Positions 1-10,516 of a stretch of DNA of 64,000 bases are shown piece after piece. Every line of letters starts with the position of its first letter. Position 1 is the first letter of the stretch. Made by a program: the position numbers and the translations under genes. The DNA is from Peronospora farinosa (lineage: Eukaryota; Oomycota; Peronosporomycetes; Peronosporales; Peronosporaceae), in assembly GCA_947646735.1 (NCBI GenBank), contig CANTFK010000868.1, forward strand, positions 1 through 64,000. The letters are read 5' to 3'. Under the pieces are notes generated by a model. That model ran no database searches, was not told the origin of the DNA, and worked only from the letters and a program-made list of their open reading frames with translations.

Positions 1-1274
1 AAAATGCATGGCTTCTACGACGGTCTCCGACTGATATTTTATTTGTTAACATGTTCCCATATCTTTTGAGAAGATCCCATCGAATGGCAGCAGACACAAA
101 GTACTTGTATGTGCATATATTATGTTGTGTGTGTGTGCGAGTGTGCTGACGCTTGCATATGAAGGTCGATGTGTTGATGAAGGAATACAACGTGCATTGC
201 ACTAAGCGCGTCTTCTACCATTTGAAAGATTGATCAGCATATACCGATGATACACTTGTGATAAAACGTTTGTTTACGTCATGATTCTCGACACTTTTGT
301 TTTAAAGCATGAAGTGGAAGCATTGTGAAATCGAAAGCTGTGGAAGAGCTTTTATGGCGGCAATCGATTGAGTACAACGCGAGTTTCATTACGTTAGGCC
401 TAAACATTCTGGCTGTGGCCGCTAAAGAAATTCCATCGACGAAAAAGGATGTCAACATAGTATAGCTGAAAACGTTGAATTATTGTTGTTTGAATAAACG
501 GTATGGTCACGAGTGCTTTACATTTGTCGTGATGCATGACACGGTCAGTCCTACCTGATCTACCTATCACGTAGATCACGTATCGGTAACGTTTGGGGAG
601 CAGGTCACTTTCACTGTATATAAAAGAGGGTGCTAGCACGCCCCATCAACACTCATTGTTCGATGTAACGGACTCGTTTGACCTCAGGAACCGCTTGGTC
701 AAGACAGAGGCCGCATCCAGCGTATCCCATGCGTGAGAGTTGCGCATGACATCATCGCCATGCATTGATGTTGCGGTCAGTACGCTCGCAGCTGACCATG
801 TGACCAGCGCGACAAGAATGAGCACTGCAAACATTTGATTCGTTAAATGTTGATTTAAGATTAATGATTTTATAATTTATAATTTAAATGTTCGTTTGAA
901 TATATTGTTTCGTTAATATGTATATCCCTATAATGAAAAAATCACGTGATGGAAACAGGGCTTGGCTGGTCATGATAGCCGACAATGAAGGGGAGTACAG
1001 AAGTCTGCCAGCAAGATGCAAAGTAAGAGGCTTCATGTTCAGACATGCACTCGGATGCAAAATTTGGCTTGGTGCTGGCTGGATTATGCAAACAATTCGT
1101 TTTATGTGTAATCCATCGTTTGTATAATCTAGCCATCGCCAAGCTTCGGAGAGTGTCTTTTCCTCTATAATCGTTTCTTCGTTCGTCGATTTTGTGGACC
1201 TAAGAATCGGGATACATTCAGAGCGTCTTGGCGAACCAGATAAATGAAAACGAGAAAGAGATATCTCGACCTTA
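1..1274. repeat. Direct duplication, first unit
   Basis: This segment recurs at 2044-3316, with an offset of 2043 bases and then 2042 after a single-base deletion in the second copy. Only scattered substitutions are seen, so the duplication is recent. The left edge may lie outside the window. The right edge is sharp: after a shared GATATCTCGACCTT the two copies run into unrelated sequence. Each unit holds one truncated RxLR-like frame on the minus strand. No other convincing gene is seen in the unit, and the other open frames in it are short and compositionally unremarkable. Confidence 0.9.
646..834 (-). pseudogene. RxLR-like secreted effector fragment, copy 1 (truncated)
   Basis: The 62-residue frame starts at an ATG with a hydrophobic N-terminus typical of a signal peptide (MFAVLILVALVTWSAAS). 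About 30 residues after the predicted cleavage region comes RFLR, which fits the RxLR motif of oomycete host-translocated effectors. No EER motif and no C-terminal effector (WY-type) domain follow. The frame ends 11 residues after RFLR, whereas family members usually continue for 60 or more. It is best read as a decayed or truncated effector gene. A chance signal-peptide ORF remains possible. The tandem copy at 2676-2876 keeps the same start and motif. Confidence 0.5.
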
Positions 1275-1354
1275 GTCACCGCAGACCTTCTCTTCCATAT
1301 TTTCATCTGAGAATTCTGTCCGTTCCATCATTTTCATTTGCTAAAAGAGAATAG

Positions 1355-1547
1355 ATAGTAAAGCTTTTCTATGTAGTCGTCGGTGAGACGGGATGCGTGT
1401 ACGGGGTGGACATTCCGCACGAGCCAGTCGGTTGGTGACTTAAAGAAGTCCATCAAAGCGAAAGGCCAAACAGGATCCATGGGCGAGGCGGCTGACTTGC
1501 AGCTTTTCCTGGCGAAGAAAGACAACGCAAGGCTAATGGAAAAGTGA
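1355..1547 (+). pseudogene. Crinkler (CRN) N-terminal domain relic
   Basis: Two overlapping frames together resemble the ubiquitin-like N-terminal domain of CRN effectors. The first frame runs VKLFYVVVG... to GVDIPHE. After a frameshift near 1425 the second continues with SVGDLKKSIKAKG and then LQLFLAKKD, matching the family's VGDLKK.IK and LFLAK signatures. The expected start ATG reads ATA (1355-1357). A stop occurs at 1545-1547, shortly after LFLAK, and no DWL/HVLVxxP region or C-terminal domain is recognisable downstream. It is therefore a dead fragment. CRN proteins are cytoplasmic effectors or nuclear-acting proteins in oomycetes. Lying between the two duplicated units suggests this stretch was once an effector-rich locus. 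Confidence 0.7.
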
Positions 1548-2043
1548 CCCCAGAATTTTGAAGTTAGAGCGTGCATGACACCTACCGCCCCCCTCCTTTT
1601 ATTTTGAGATGTGACTGCTAATTTCTTGAATCTCTTACCAGAACGAAGAGGACGAATTGACAGCGCAAATGGTTATAGGAATGCCTTGGATTTGGGTCCG
1701 CGTGCTTGGCTCTCAATTATCCAGCCAAATTATCACTTGCGAATCTACACGAGTTGAAGCTGTGTCTACTGAACTACAGCATATCATGGTTCTCGACTAT
1801 GATCCGCAGGAGTCAGATTTTCCGTAGACCACATTATTATCCGTTTCGTCGTATACGAGCCGTTCGGTTCTAGACTTCTCAGTTGAATGTTATTGTTGTA
1901 TTCGAATCAAAGAGGACTGGCTGTTTCATCCATACAACAAGGCAGAAAGCTGTCACTTGATTTCGAAATAGAAATGCAATCGGTACAAGAGTCAATTTGG
2001 CAAATTCGATCATGATCCAAACAATAAACTCGCACTTTCTCGC
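1548..2043. other. Spacer between duplication units, no gene recognised
   Basis: A plus-strand frame of about 60 codons near 1640-1825 is open but matches nothing I know, and could be decayed coding sequence downstream of the CRN relic. Nothing else is supported. Confidence 0.4.
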
Positions 2044-3316
2044 AAAATGCATGGCTTCTACGACGGTCTCCGACTGATATTTTATTTGTTAACATGTTCC
2101 CATATCTTTTGAGAAGATCCCATCGAATGGCAGCAGACACAAAGTACTTGTATGTGCATATATTATGTTGTGTGTGTGTGCGAGTGTGCTGACGCTTGCA
2201 TATGAAGGTCGATGTGTTGATGAAGGAATACAACGTGCATTGCACTAAGCGCGTCTTCTACCATTTGAAAGATTGATCAGCATATACCGATGATACACTT
2301 GTGATAAAACGTTTGTTTACGTCATGATTCTCGACACTTTTGTTTTAAAGCATGAAGTGGAAGCATTGTGAAATCGAAAGCTGTGGAAGAGCTTTTATGG
2401 CGGCAATCGATTGAGTACAACGCGAGTTTCATTACGTTAGGCCTAAACATTCTGGCTGTGGCCGCTAAAGAAATTCCATCGACGAAAAAGGATGTCAACA
2501 TAGTATAGCTGAAAACGTTGAATTATTGTTGTTTGAATAAACGGTATGGTCACGAGTGCTTTACATTTGTCGTGATGCATGACACGGTCAGTCCTACCTG
2601 ATCTACCTATCACGTAGATCACGTATCGGTAACGTTTGGGAAGCAGGTCACTTTCACTGTATATAAAAGAGGGTGCTAGCACGCCCCATCACACTCATTG
2701 TTCGATGTAACGGACTCGTTTGACCTCAGGAACCGCTTGTTCAAGACAGAGGCCGCACCCAGCGTATCCCATGCGTGAGAGTTGCGCATGACATCATCGC
2801 CATGCATTGATGTTGCGGTCAGTACGCTCGCAGCTGACCATGTGACCAGCGCGACAAGAATGAGCACTGCAAACATTTGATTCGTTAAATGTTGATTTAA
2901 GATTAATGATTTTATAATTTATTATTTAAATGTTCGTTTGAATATATTGTTTCGTTAATATGTATATCCCTATAATGAAAAAATCACGTGATGGAAACAG
3001 GGCTTGGCTGGTCATGATAGCCGACAATGAAGGGGAGTACAGAAGTCTGCCAGCAAGATGCAAAGTAAGAGGCTTCATGTTCAGACATGCACTCGGATGC
3101 AAAATTTGGCTTGGTGCTGGCTGGATTATGCAAACAATTCGTTTTATGTGTAATCCATCGTTTGTATAATCTAGCCATCGCCAAGCTTCGGAGAGTGTCT
3201 TTTCCTCTATAATCGTTTCTTCGTTCGTCGATTTTGTGGACCTAAGAATCGGGATACATTCAAAGCGTCTTGGCGAACCAGATAAATGAAAACGAGAAAG
3301 AGATATCTCGACCTTG
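2044..3316. repeat. Direct duplication, second unit
   Basis: Second copy of the segment at 1-1274. One base is missing near 2691 relative to the first copy, which changes the end of the RxLR-like frame. Its last bases supply the start codon region of the ankyrin-like frame at 3286. Confidence 0.9.
2676..2876 (-). pseudogene. RxLR-like secreted effector fragment, copy 2 (truncated)
   Basis: Same signal-peptide-like start and RFLR motif as the copy at 646-834, with a few substitutions. The one-base deletion near 2691 removes the first copy's stop and adds four residues (DGAC) before a new stop at 2676. No EER or C-terminal effector domain is present, so this copy is also probably non-functional. 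The fact that the first frame stays open through the signal peptide and RFLR in both copies probably reflects recent duplication, not selection. Confidence 0.5.
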
Positions 3317-3882
3317 GATATTTGGTCATGGCTCGACAATTTTTTGAGCGCAGAAGCGAAGACGAAAAGTGCCAATATGTTGCTGTTGCTGCTGAAGGTG
3401 ACGAAATCGTATTGATAAGGTGGCTCATCGAGAATGGGGCCCCATTGTGCGTTCATGCAACAATCACTCTTGTCTCAGATCATGTGAACAAAGCAAAGTA
3501 CGTCGAAGCTACTTGGTGGTTGTCTGAAAGTGATCGCGTGATTGTCATTCGTGACGCTCTACAAAATAATGACCGCAAGTTGTTAATGTGGGTGCTAGAT
3601 AATACCGTTTTCAAGGATAAAAATTCTTGGAAGGATTTCGAAGTGCTCTCAAGATGGCTGATAACGTTATTGTACACTGGCTTTCGGATAACCTCTCGAA
3701 TGATGATACTCGTAGTTGGTGTTTCCCATCGCTTCAAGACGAAGCGAGCGCTGGGACGCAATTTACGAGGGCTGCTAATGCAGATAGAAGATAGAAGCGA
3801 GCGCACTAGGAGGTCAATATGTGTATTACGCGTTTACTATCATACAGACAAACAAACACTTCCATGGGTGTGTGTGTCTTGA
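3286..3882 (+). CDS. Ankyrin-like repeat protein, probable fragment (198 aa)
   Basis: The frame encodes degenerate ankyrin-like units of the kind common in oomycete genomes. Examples are DEIVLIRWLIENGAP near residues 39-53, a following helix pair VEATWWLSESDR, and NDRKLLMWVLDN. The start codon lies inside the duplicated unit 10 codons before its edge, and an in-frame TAA sits directly upstream. This points to a gene fragment that gained its present start at the duplication breakpoint. The C-terminal third, rich in R and K, does not look like ankyrin sequence. It may be a pseudogene, and no function is assigned. Confidence 0.45.
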   Translation: MKTRKRYLDLGYLVMARQFFERRSEDEKCQYVAVAAEGDEIVLIRWLIENGAPLCVHATITLVSDHVNKAKYVEATWWLSESDRVIVIRDALQNNDRKLLMWVLDNTVFKDKNSWKDFEVLSRWLITLLYTGFRITSRMMILVVGVSHRFKTKRALGRNLRGLLMQIEDRSERTRRSICVLRVYYHTDKQTLPWVCVS

Positions 3883-5059
3883 ATAGATAAGCATACTCCT
3901 AATAAGCCTAAACTCTTTTCGATCGAAAAGTGTGCCTTTAAATCGAACAAATTGCATCGAATCTCTACTTAACACAGTGGTACATCAAGCAATACATTCG
4001 CTTTTACAGGGTAAATGGGTTTTTCAAAAGTTTTTGAGATCGTAAGAATATAAGGTATAGATGAATGCTATCGACATATTTGCTGATAAGTTTGTGGATG
4101 TATTTATATAGAATTTTGTGGGTGTAGAAACATAAGATAAGCGTATATTTTTGCGGTGCAGCTATCAGTTGGTAAAATGCTACCAGAAGATCACCGTGTG
4201 GTGAAAAAATCGTTTCTTGTATGATGAAAACATATTGTAGATATCAGGCTTTGTTGTAACATGGTCAGCACGAGAATTTGGGACCTCAATCAATATATCA
4301 ACTCGGTATTTGCCTTAAACTTAACAGTACTAAGCACATCATTCAATTAAAGGATCGCATATCACAAAAAATTATAATATAGTGATAATCTAATGTTGGG
4401 TACTTAGGGCAGCTTCATTCATAAATCTATTCGCATTAAAAAACCAATTCACATTATGAGTTGTAAAATAATAAAAAATATGACTATGTTTGTGCATTTA
4501 AATATTAGTTAGTACATTAGCCTGTATCCTGTTTGGGTTGGGGTAACGCCTTTCCTGAAGGTTTGAGCTAGCTTAATGCTAGTCAGGCCTTGGACGGATG
4601 CTTCCGCGGCGTCCGTCAGTATTTGACGGTCCTTTCCCTCTACGCACCTCTCTCTTGCCGCTCTCACCCCCAACCGCCAGTAAAGCCGCCACGATGTACG
4701 CCGCCAAGCCCGAAGTCCCGAAGTCCCGGTATCTCTGCTTAGGTACGCTCGCGTAATCCTTTGTTCCCAATGAAAGCAACAACAAACCCTCCCTGGGTAG
4801 GACCTGTTGACAAGATAGACATCCAAGGAATCCAAGCAAGAAACCTACCGCTGGACACCGCCGTCGACTGGCCCCAGACCTGCACCTCCTTTGACTGTGT
4901 GCAAAGGATCGTGATCCTGGGCGGCCTTCAGCGCGGTGCATATAGCGCGCGCCGCTCAATGAACCCTGGCGAGAGTAGAGAGAAATGTAGAGAAAAGAGA
5001 TAGGCCGACGCATGCGAAAGTTGAGCCACTTTGGTGGCAAGACGGCTCGCGTGACGCGG

Positions 5060-5060
<1 letters not shown>
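3883..5060. other. Non-coding stretch
   Basis: The 3883-4510 part is AT-rich and without credible genes. The 4510-5060 part is more GC-rich and may be old repeat or LTR material, because the Copia element beyond it inserted into a decayed Gypsy LTR. I recognise no gene. Confidence 0.4.
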
Positions 5061-5090
<30 letters not shown>

Positions 5091-5120
5091 CATACATACA
5101 TACATACATACATACATACA
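5061..5120. repeat. (TACA)n microsatellite
   Basis: Fifteen perfect TACA units in 60 bases. It creates artificial MYVC-type reading frames on the minus strand. Confidence 0.95.
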
Positions 5121-5158
5121 TCTTAGCCTGGTATGTCTTGCTCTATTGGAGCACTTCA

Positions 5159-5585
5159 TGTTAAAAATGCCTGTTTAGAAACGTCTTGTCAGTCATTGTT
5201 ATGTTACAGGTTCAACAGGTATAACATGTGACGTTGACACCTGATTGGTCAAAGTCACACATATCTTAACATGTGGTGAGACGAGGCTACGATAGTGACA
5301 GATGGTGAGACGAGGCTACGATGGTGACAGATGGTGAGACGAGGCTACGACAGTGACAAGTGTCGTGACAGGCGTTACGATAAGATCGGACCAGGTGATG
5401 GGACGAGGTGGCGACATGACCGTTGAGCGACATGACGACGACGTAGAATACGGACGCAAACATGTTATGGTCAAGTTGCAGTGCATGTTGTATTATAGTG
5501 TTAGCGAACGAAGATAACATTCTAATACATTCACTTTTACTTCTAACTACCTCTGCACAAGTGCAACTACCATCTACTTACAACA
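5159..5585 (+). repeat. Copia 5' LTR
   Basis: Begins TGTTAAAAATGCC and ends CAACA. It contains three tandem copies of a 29-bp unit (GTGAGACGAGGCTACGA plus GTGACAGATG-type tail) around 5275-5365, a candidate U3 regulatory repeat. It matches 10085-10511 over its whole length. Confidence 0.95.
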
Positions 5586-5600
5586 GGTTATGAGCCCAAT
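5586..5600 (+). promoter_or_regulatory. Copia primer-binding site (tRNA-iMet anticodon half)
   Basis: GGTTATGAGCCCAAT directly follows the LTR. It is complementary to the anticodon stem-loop of initiator tRNA-Met, the internal-priming mode known for Drosophila copia. The first gag ATG overlaps it at 5590. Confidence 0.8.
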
Positions 5601-7239
5601 AAAACGAGATGCCGGTACAGGTACTAAAGCTGGACCCGTTGTGGTGACCGACGGTCCTAACAAGACCGAAAACGACCACTTGGAAGAGAAGTCGGCAGTG
5701 CCCATGGGGGCAATGGACAAGGTGCTGGCCATGCTCGGGGACCTATCCGAATGAATGAATCGGATGGAGGTTTCCCAGAACGAGCAAGTCGGCAAGGGCA
5801 ACAAGGATCAACCGGAGTCAATCTTCGGTTCGGCCCTGGGAGTGGGCGCGGGGATGACTCTCCAGGCTTTGGAGCGTACCCCTCCTCCCAAGAAAGCCCC
5901 GGACGTGTCTCCAGCGACATACTTCGGGGCAAGGCGCCACAACCAGGTGAACGTTGATGGTCGACCGGCGGAACATGTTGCAGCAAACGTGAACATGCAG
6001 GCAGAATTTGGACCTTTACATTACACCTGCAGACTATTATTTAGGCGCGGGTATGCCAAACAGGATAAACGGTCATCCTGGACTACAAGTTACCGGTATG
6101 CCAGATGCACAACACCGGAAGCTCGCGCTACAACCCTTTGACGGGAAGGAACTATACCACGGACTCGGTAGTGGGTTCCTTGAATGGGGTAAAGAATTTG
6201 TCCGTCAAGTCGGGTTTGCTGAGCGTGCGTGTGGTTTCGCGTGGCCGGAGGATATTAAGGTTGATGTCCTGGGACAACATCTGGCCGGCAAGGCGCAGAC
6301 GTATTACCGCCGGCAGGTGGAGACTTGGTGGTCTGAAAGCCAAACCTTGGAGCATGCTATGCAAAGGTTGCTTCAGACTTTCAACACAAAGATATCACCT
6401 GCCCAGAGCATGAAATTGTTCACGGCGCCAAAGGCAACTCACAGAAGTTGGACGGATCACTTTTATACCTGACGGCCGTGAGTAATTCATGCGGAGGGGT
6501 GGACAACCTGGTGCTTGACAACATCGTCCACTATGCAGACCCGCTTATGCGTACGACCATGTTGTCCAGGTTGGACATGCATCGTACCGACCCCTTACGT
6601 CAGGCTGAAGAAATGGCTCAATTCGCGCAGCCGACGGAGATCGACACTCATGCAAAGAATCTTAGGCGCGATGTGGTAAACGCTGTCGAAACAAGGAAGG
6701 AACTAAAGGACAGGGTCAAGGCTAAGGTAAAATCAACCTTCGGTGAAGGTGACCAGCGCACGTGTTACAAGTGCGGGGAAGTCGGACACATCAGGTCGAT
6801 GTGCCCGCAACTGAAGAAGAAAATACCAAGGCCAAGCTTTACCTTTGCAATTGGCAATGGTGGACATATTCAAGACAACAATTGGATCCTTGACAGTGGG
6901 TCCAGCAGACATTTGGTAAACGATTTAAGTCTTCTGGTTAATCCAAAAGACTGTCAGAGTGAATGTTTGACGGCAGCCACTGATGGAGGCGTGCTGAGAA
7001 TCGCCATGCAAGGAAGTGTCGTCATTGAAGTTGTCGCACTGGGAGTTGTGAACACCATCCGGCTCCTCGATGTTCAGTATGCTGCAAACCTCGAGCGAAA
7101 GATCATATCATATGGTAAGCTCGAGGCTAAAGGATGTAAACTCGAATATCGAGGAGGGAGGCGTGTGTTGACCTCCGGGGTCGGAGGTGCACCGGTAAGG
7201 ATGTTGAATGCAACAACAATGTGTTGGTTGTCACGGTGA
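5590..7239 (+). pseudogene. Copia gag and protease region, disrupted
   Basis: The frame starts at the ATG inside the primer site, hits an in-frame TGA at 5752, reopens at 5755, then changes frame near 6010-6140 and again near 6450-6470. Recognisable parts are a gag core (for example GHPGLQVTGMPD and AGKAQTYYRRQVE), a CCHC zinc knuckle CYKCGEVGHIRSMC near 6763, and an aspartic protease with WILDSGSSRHLV near 6883. The D-S-G active site and the zinc-binding residues are intact. At least three lesions prevent one continuous product. Confidence 0.9.
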
Positions 7240-8478
7240 TGAGACCCGGTAACACCGTTTCAAGAACATCACGGGAAGCGATGATGGCTGTACTTAATTC
7301 ACCTGAATATGAATCCGATTCGGATGTTCAGAGTGGTACCTTGATGCATTTTCATCGTCGTTTGGGCCATCTCTGTTTCGATACTATCATCAAGATGGCC
7401 AGAGACCCGGGGTCGGCTATTAAGCTGACTGACTTTACCCGCATAAATTGACTGGCGTGTGCAAAAGGAAAACAAGTCAAGAAAGCACAGTCGAAAAAGG
7501 AAACGGGCATTAACTCATGATAGGTGGAGTGATATGCTCTGATCTTAAGGGACCGATAACCCCACGAGACCGACTGAGAAATCGTTACCTAGTCAATTTA
7601 TTGACCACCGATCAAATTAATGCCGTGTGTTTCTGGCCAAGTCTAAAGATATAGCTGCACTCAAGTTCAAGCAGTTCTTTGTGAGTTTCGAACGAGAATT
7701 TAATTGCAAGATCCACGTGCTACGCACGGACGGAGGTGGCGAATACAAGACATTAGATGTGTTTTGCAAAGGGACTGGCGTATCACGTCAAGTGAGCAAA
7801 GCCAGAAACCAAGCCAGTAATGGTAAGGCTGAACGGATGCATCGTACTATTATGAATATTGTAAGAAGCATGGTGTTCGCCTCGAACCTACCCCTTTCTT
7901 TCCGGGGTGATGCTGCTGAGTACGCGACTTACATACTCAACCGGAGCCGAACCAAGTCGAATCCTGGTGGTGTATCCCCAATGGAATTTTTGACGAAGAA
8001 AGTGCCTATGCTGAATGACATCGTGGTGTTCGGTTCTGCATGCACGGTTCATGTCCATACAAAAAACAAGTCACTTGGAGAGCGTGGGAAGGCAGGCATA
8101 ATAATTGGCAAAAGTGGCGAGACGAAGGGTTACAAAGTGTACATCCCCAAGGACAAGGTGGTTGTGGTAACACAACATGTGCAAAACATTGAAACACTGT
8201 CGGATGAGCAAAATGAACAAGTCAAGTCCCACTTGAAGAGAGTCGACCATCAGGAAGAGCCACCCAATGATGATCAACCGAATGTTCAAGTGCAATCAAG
8301 CGTCAAAAAACGGGTCACGAAAGGACTCAAGGGTCGAAAATCCGGATGGACAAGAGAGCGACATGGTACAAGGTCAACCAGCAAGCAACAGGTTGAAGAG
8401 CCTTCGAATGAAGGTCCTGCTGAAAAACAAGATGTGGTAAATGTAATTATAATGCAAGACCCCAAGCACTATGGATAA
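7221..8478 (+). pseudogene. Copia integrase region, disrupted
   Basis: A GAG-pre-integrase segment with HRRLGH (near 7352) is cut by a stop at 7449-7451. The catalytic core resumes in a frame open from 7627. It contains LRTDGGGEY and QASNGKAERMHRTI, the second aspartate and the glutamate of the DDE triad, then a C-terminal region with basic residues. The sequence between 7452 and 7626, which should hold the first catalytic aspartate, is frame-broken. An in-frame stop at 8476-8478 separates it from reverse transcriptase. Confidence 0.9.
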
Positions 8479-8517
8479 ACAGTCAAGAGCAAGCAACATC
8501 AAGAGTGGAAGATCGCC

Positions 8518-10150
8518 ATGACCGAAGAACTGGACGCGTTAAAGGCGAACGATGTCTGGACGATCGTTGCACCCAAGGATGCGCACGTTCTCCACAACAA
8601 GTGGGTGTACAAGACCAAAACCGATGCGAACGGGGACATAGAGCGGTACAAGGCTCGTCTGGTCGTCTGTGGAAACGAACAAGTCTTTGGAGTAGACTGC
8701 AACCTCACTTTTGCAGCGGTGATGGACTTGAGCACGGTGAAGATTATCTTGATGCTATCAAGACGTTGGAAGGTACCAGCTCGACATGGTGATGTGCCGA
8801 ATGCATACGTCAAGGCAGAAAAGGAGGAGCATTTGGACATATACATGAAGGTGCCAAAAGATATGACCATAGACGAAGAAAAGATCAAGGGTCTGGGAAA
8901 AAGGTCGACGAAAGACTTAGCACTGCTTTTGAAGAAGTCACTATATGGACTCAAGCAGGCTGGAAGACTCTGGAGCAAACTACTAGATTCCAAGTTACAA
9001 CAGAGCGGGTTCCGACAATGTACGACAGACATGTGTTTGTATTTTAAGTACGTAGGCGATACATGCACAGTGGTCGGAGTCATGTCGATGATTTGCTCGT
9101 CACAGGAACTGATCCAAGCGCAGTAGAAAACTTCTTCAAGGACATGGCGAGTTTGTCAATCAAGGATCTGGGCGCGGTAAACAAGTTTTTAGGACTTCGC
9201 ATCAAGCTGGACGAGTCCAAGGGGTACATTCTGGACCAACAAGTGACGATCGAGTTGCTGTTGAAGGAGTTCGGACTGGACTCGGCGAACGGAGTGAGGA
9301 CTCCGATAGGCGACGAATGCAATCTCGAGGATGAGAATGCTCAAGACTTTCTGCCAAAAAGGAGTGCAAAGAACGACTTAAGCGTGAAGTCTTTCCAGTC
9401 GTGGTGGGAAGTCTACTGTGGATCGCAAGGTGCACGCGGCCGGATATTTGCTTTGCAGTGCACAAGGCAACAAGACAAACACACAAGCCGACGAACAAGG
9501 ATTGGAAGACTGCCAAAAGGATCATGCGCTACTTGAAGATGTCGAAGGATCTGAAGCTACACCTGGGGGGAAATGGATCGACACCCAAGGACATGCGTAT
9601 CGAGAGCTGGAGCGACGCGGATTTTGCGGCAGACAAGTCGGACCGTAAGTCTGTGTCTGGTTGTGTCCTGACCATGGATGGCTCTATTGTCCTTTGGATG
9701 TGCAAGAAGCAGTCTAGTGTGTCGCTGAGCACCATGGAGGCAGAATTCAGCGCGGCGTCTCAAGCCGGACGCGAGCTACTGGGGATGAAGGCACTGTTCG
9801 ACGAATTGAAGTTGAACGTGATCAAGCCGATGCCGATGTGGATAGACAATCAAGCGGCTATCAAGCAGATAGAGTCGGAGAAAAGCACGTCAAGCGCCAA
9901 GCACGTGGACATCAGGTTCAAGTTCATCTGCAACTACGCGAAAGATGGGATCGTGGCTCCAAGATTTGTCAAGTCCCAAGACATGATGGTCGATATCTTG
10001 ACGAAGTCATTGCCGGCGCCAAGAATGGAAGAGCTACGTGCAATGTTCGGATTAAAGACCACTCAGCCTGACACCGAGGAGGAGCGTTTGAAATGCCTGT
10101 TTAGAAACGTCTTGTCAGTCATTGTTATGTTACAGGTTCAACAGGTATAA
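8518..10150 (+). pseudogene. Copia reverse transcriptase and RNase H, disrupted
   Basis: RT begins with ELDALKANDVWTIV and HNKWVYKTK and includes YGLKQAGRLW. The catalytic segment reads HVDDLLVTG near 9081 but lies across a frame change at about 9063-9126. Another shift occurs at about 9401-9536. The final frame contains the RNase H signature WSDADFAADKSDRKSVSG, STMEAEF and KHVDIRFKFI, and extends slightly into the 3' LTR. All catalytic motifs are visible, so the element was competent before these lesions. Confidence 0.92.
10076..10084 (+). promoter_or_regulatory. Copia polypurine tract
   Basis: GAGGAGGAG lies immediately upstream of the 3' LTR, the expected plus-strand primer position. Confidence 0.75.
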
Positions 10151-10511
10151 CATGTGACGTTGACACCTGATTGGTCAAAGTCACACATATCTTAACATGT
10201 GGTGAGACGAGGCTACGATAGTGACAGATGGTGAGACGAGGCTACGATGGTGACAGATGGTGAGACGAGGCTACGACAGTGACAAGTGTCGTGACAGGCG
10301 TTACGATAAGATCGGACCAGGTGATGGGACGAGGTGGCGACATGACCGTTGAGCGACATGACGACGACGTAGAATACGGACGCAAACATGTTATGGTCAA
10401 GTTGCAGTGCATGTTGTATTATAGTGTTAGCGAACGAAGATAACATTCTAATACATTCACTTTTACTTCTAACTACCTCTGCACAAGTGCAACTACCATC
10501 TACTTAAAACA
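10085..10511 (+). repeat. Copia 3' LTR
   Basis: Same length as the 5' LTR. The visible differences are three within the first six bases (CGTTTG against TGTTAA) and one near the 3' end (AAACA against CAACA). The usual TG start has become CG. Confidence 0.93.
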
Positions 10512-10516
10512 CTTCA

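Larger units (their letters stand above)
5159..10511 (+). mobile_element. Copia LTR retrotransposon, complete ends, broken coding region
   Basis: Full-length Ty1/Copia element of 5353 bp. It is flanked by the 5-bp duplication CTTCA (5154-5158 and 10512-10516). It has two 427-bp LTRs, a primer site matching the anticodon half of initiator tRNA-Met, and a purine tract at 10076-10084. Protein order is gag, zinc knuckle, protease, integrase, reverse transcriptase, RNase H, which is diagnostic for Copia (integrase before RT). The two LTRs differ at only four positions that I can see, yet the coding region has several stops and frameshifts. The insertion lies in or beside the end of an older minus-strand Gypsy LTR. 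Confidence 0.95.

Noticed and set aside
400..639. 79-residue minus-strand frame following the RxLR-like fragment (also 2443-2682)
   Set aside because: Begins with GTG, has no effector motif, and is identical in both duplication units only because of recent copying.
4579..5159. MYVCMYVC-repeat frames on the minus strand
   Set aside because: Produced by the TACA microsatellite.
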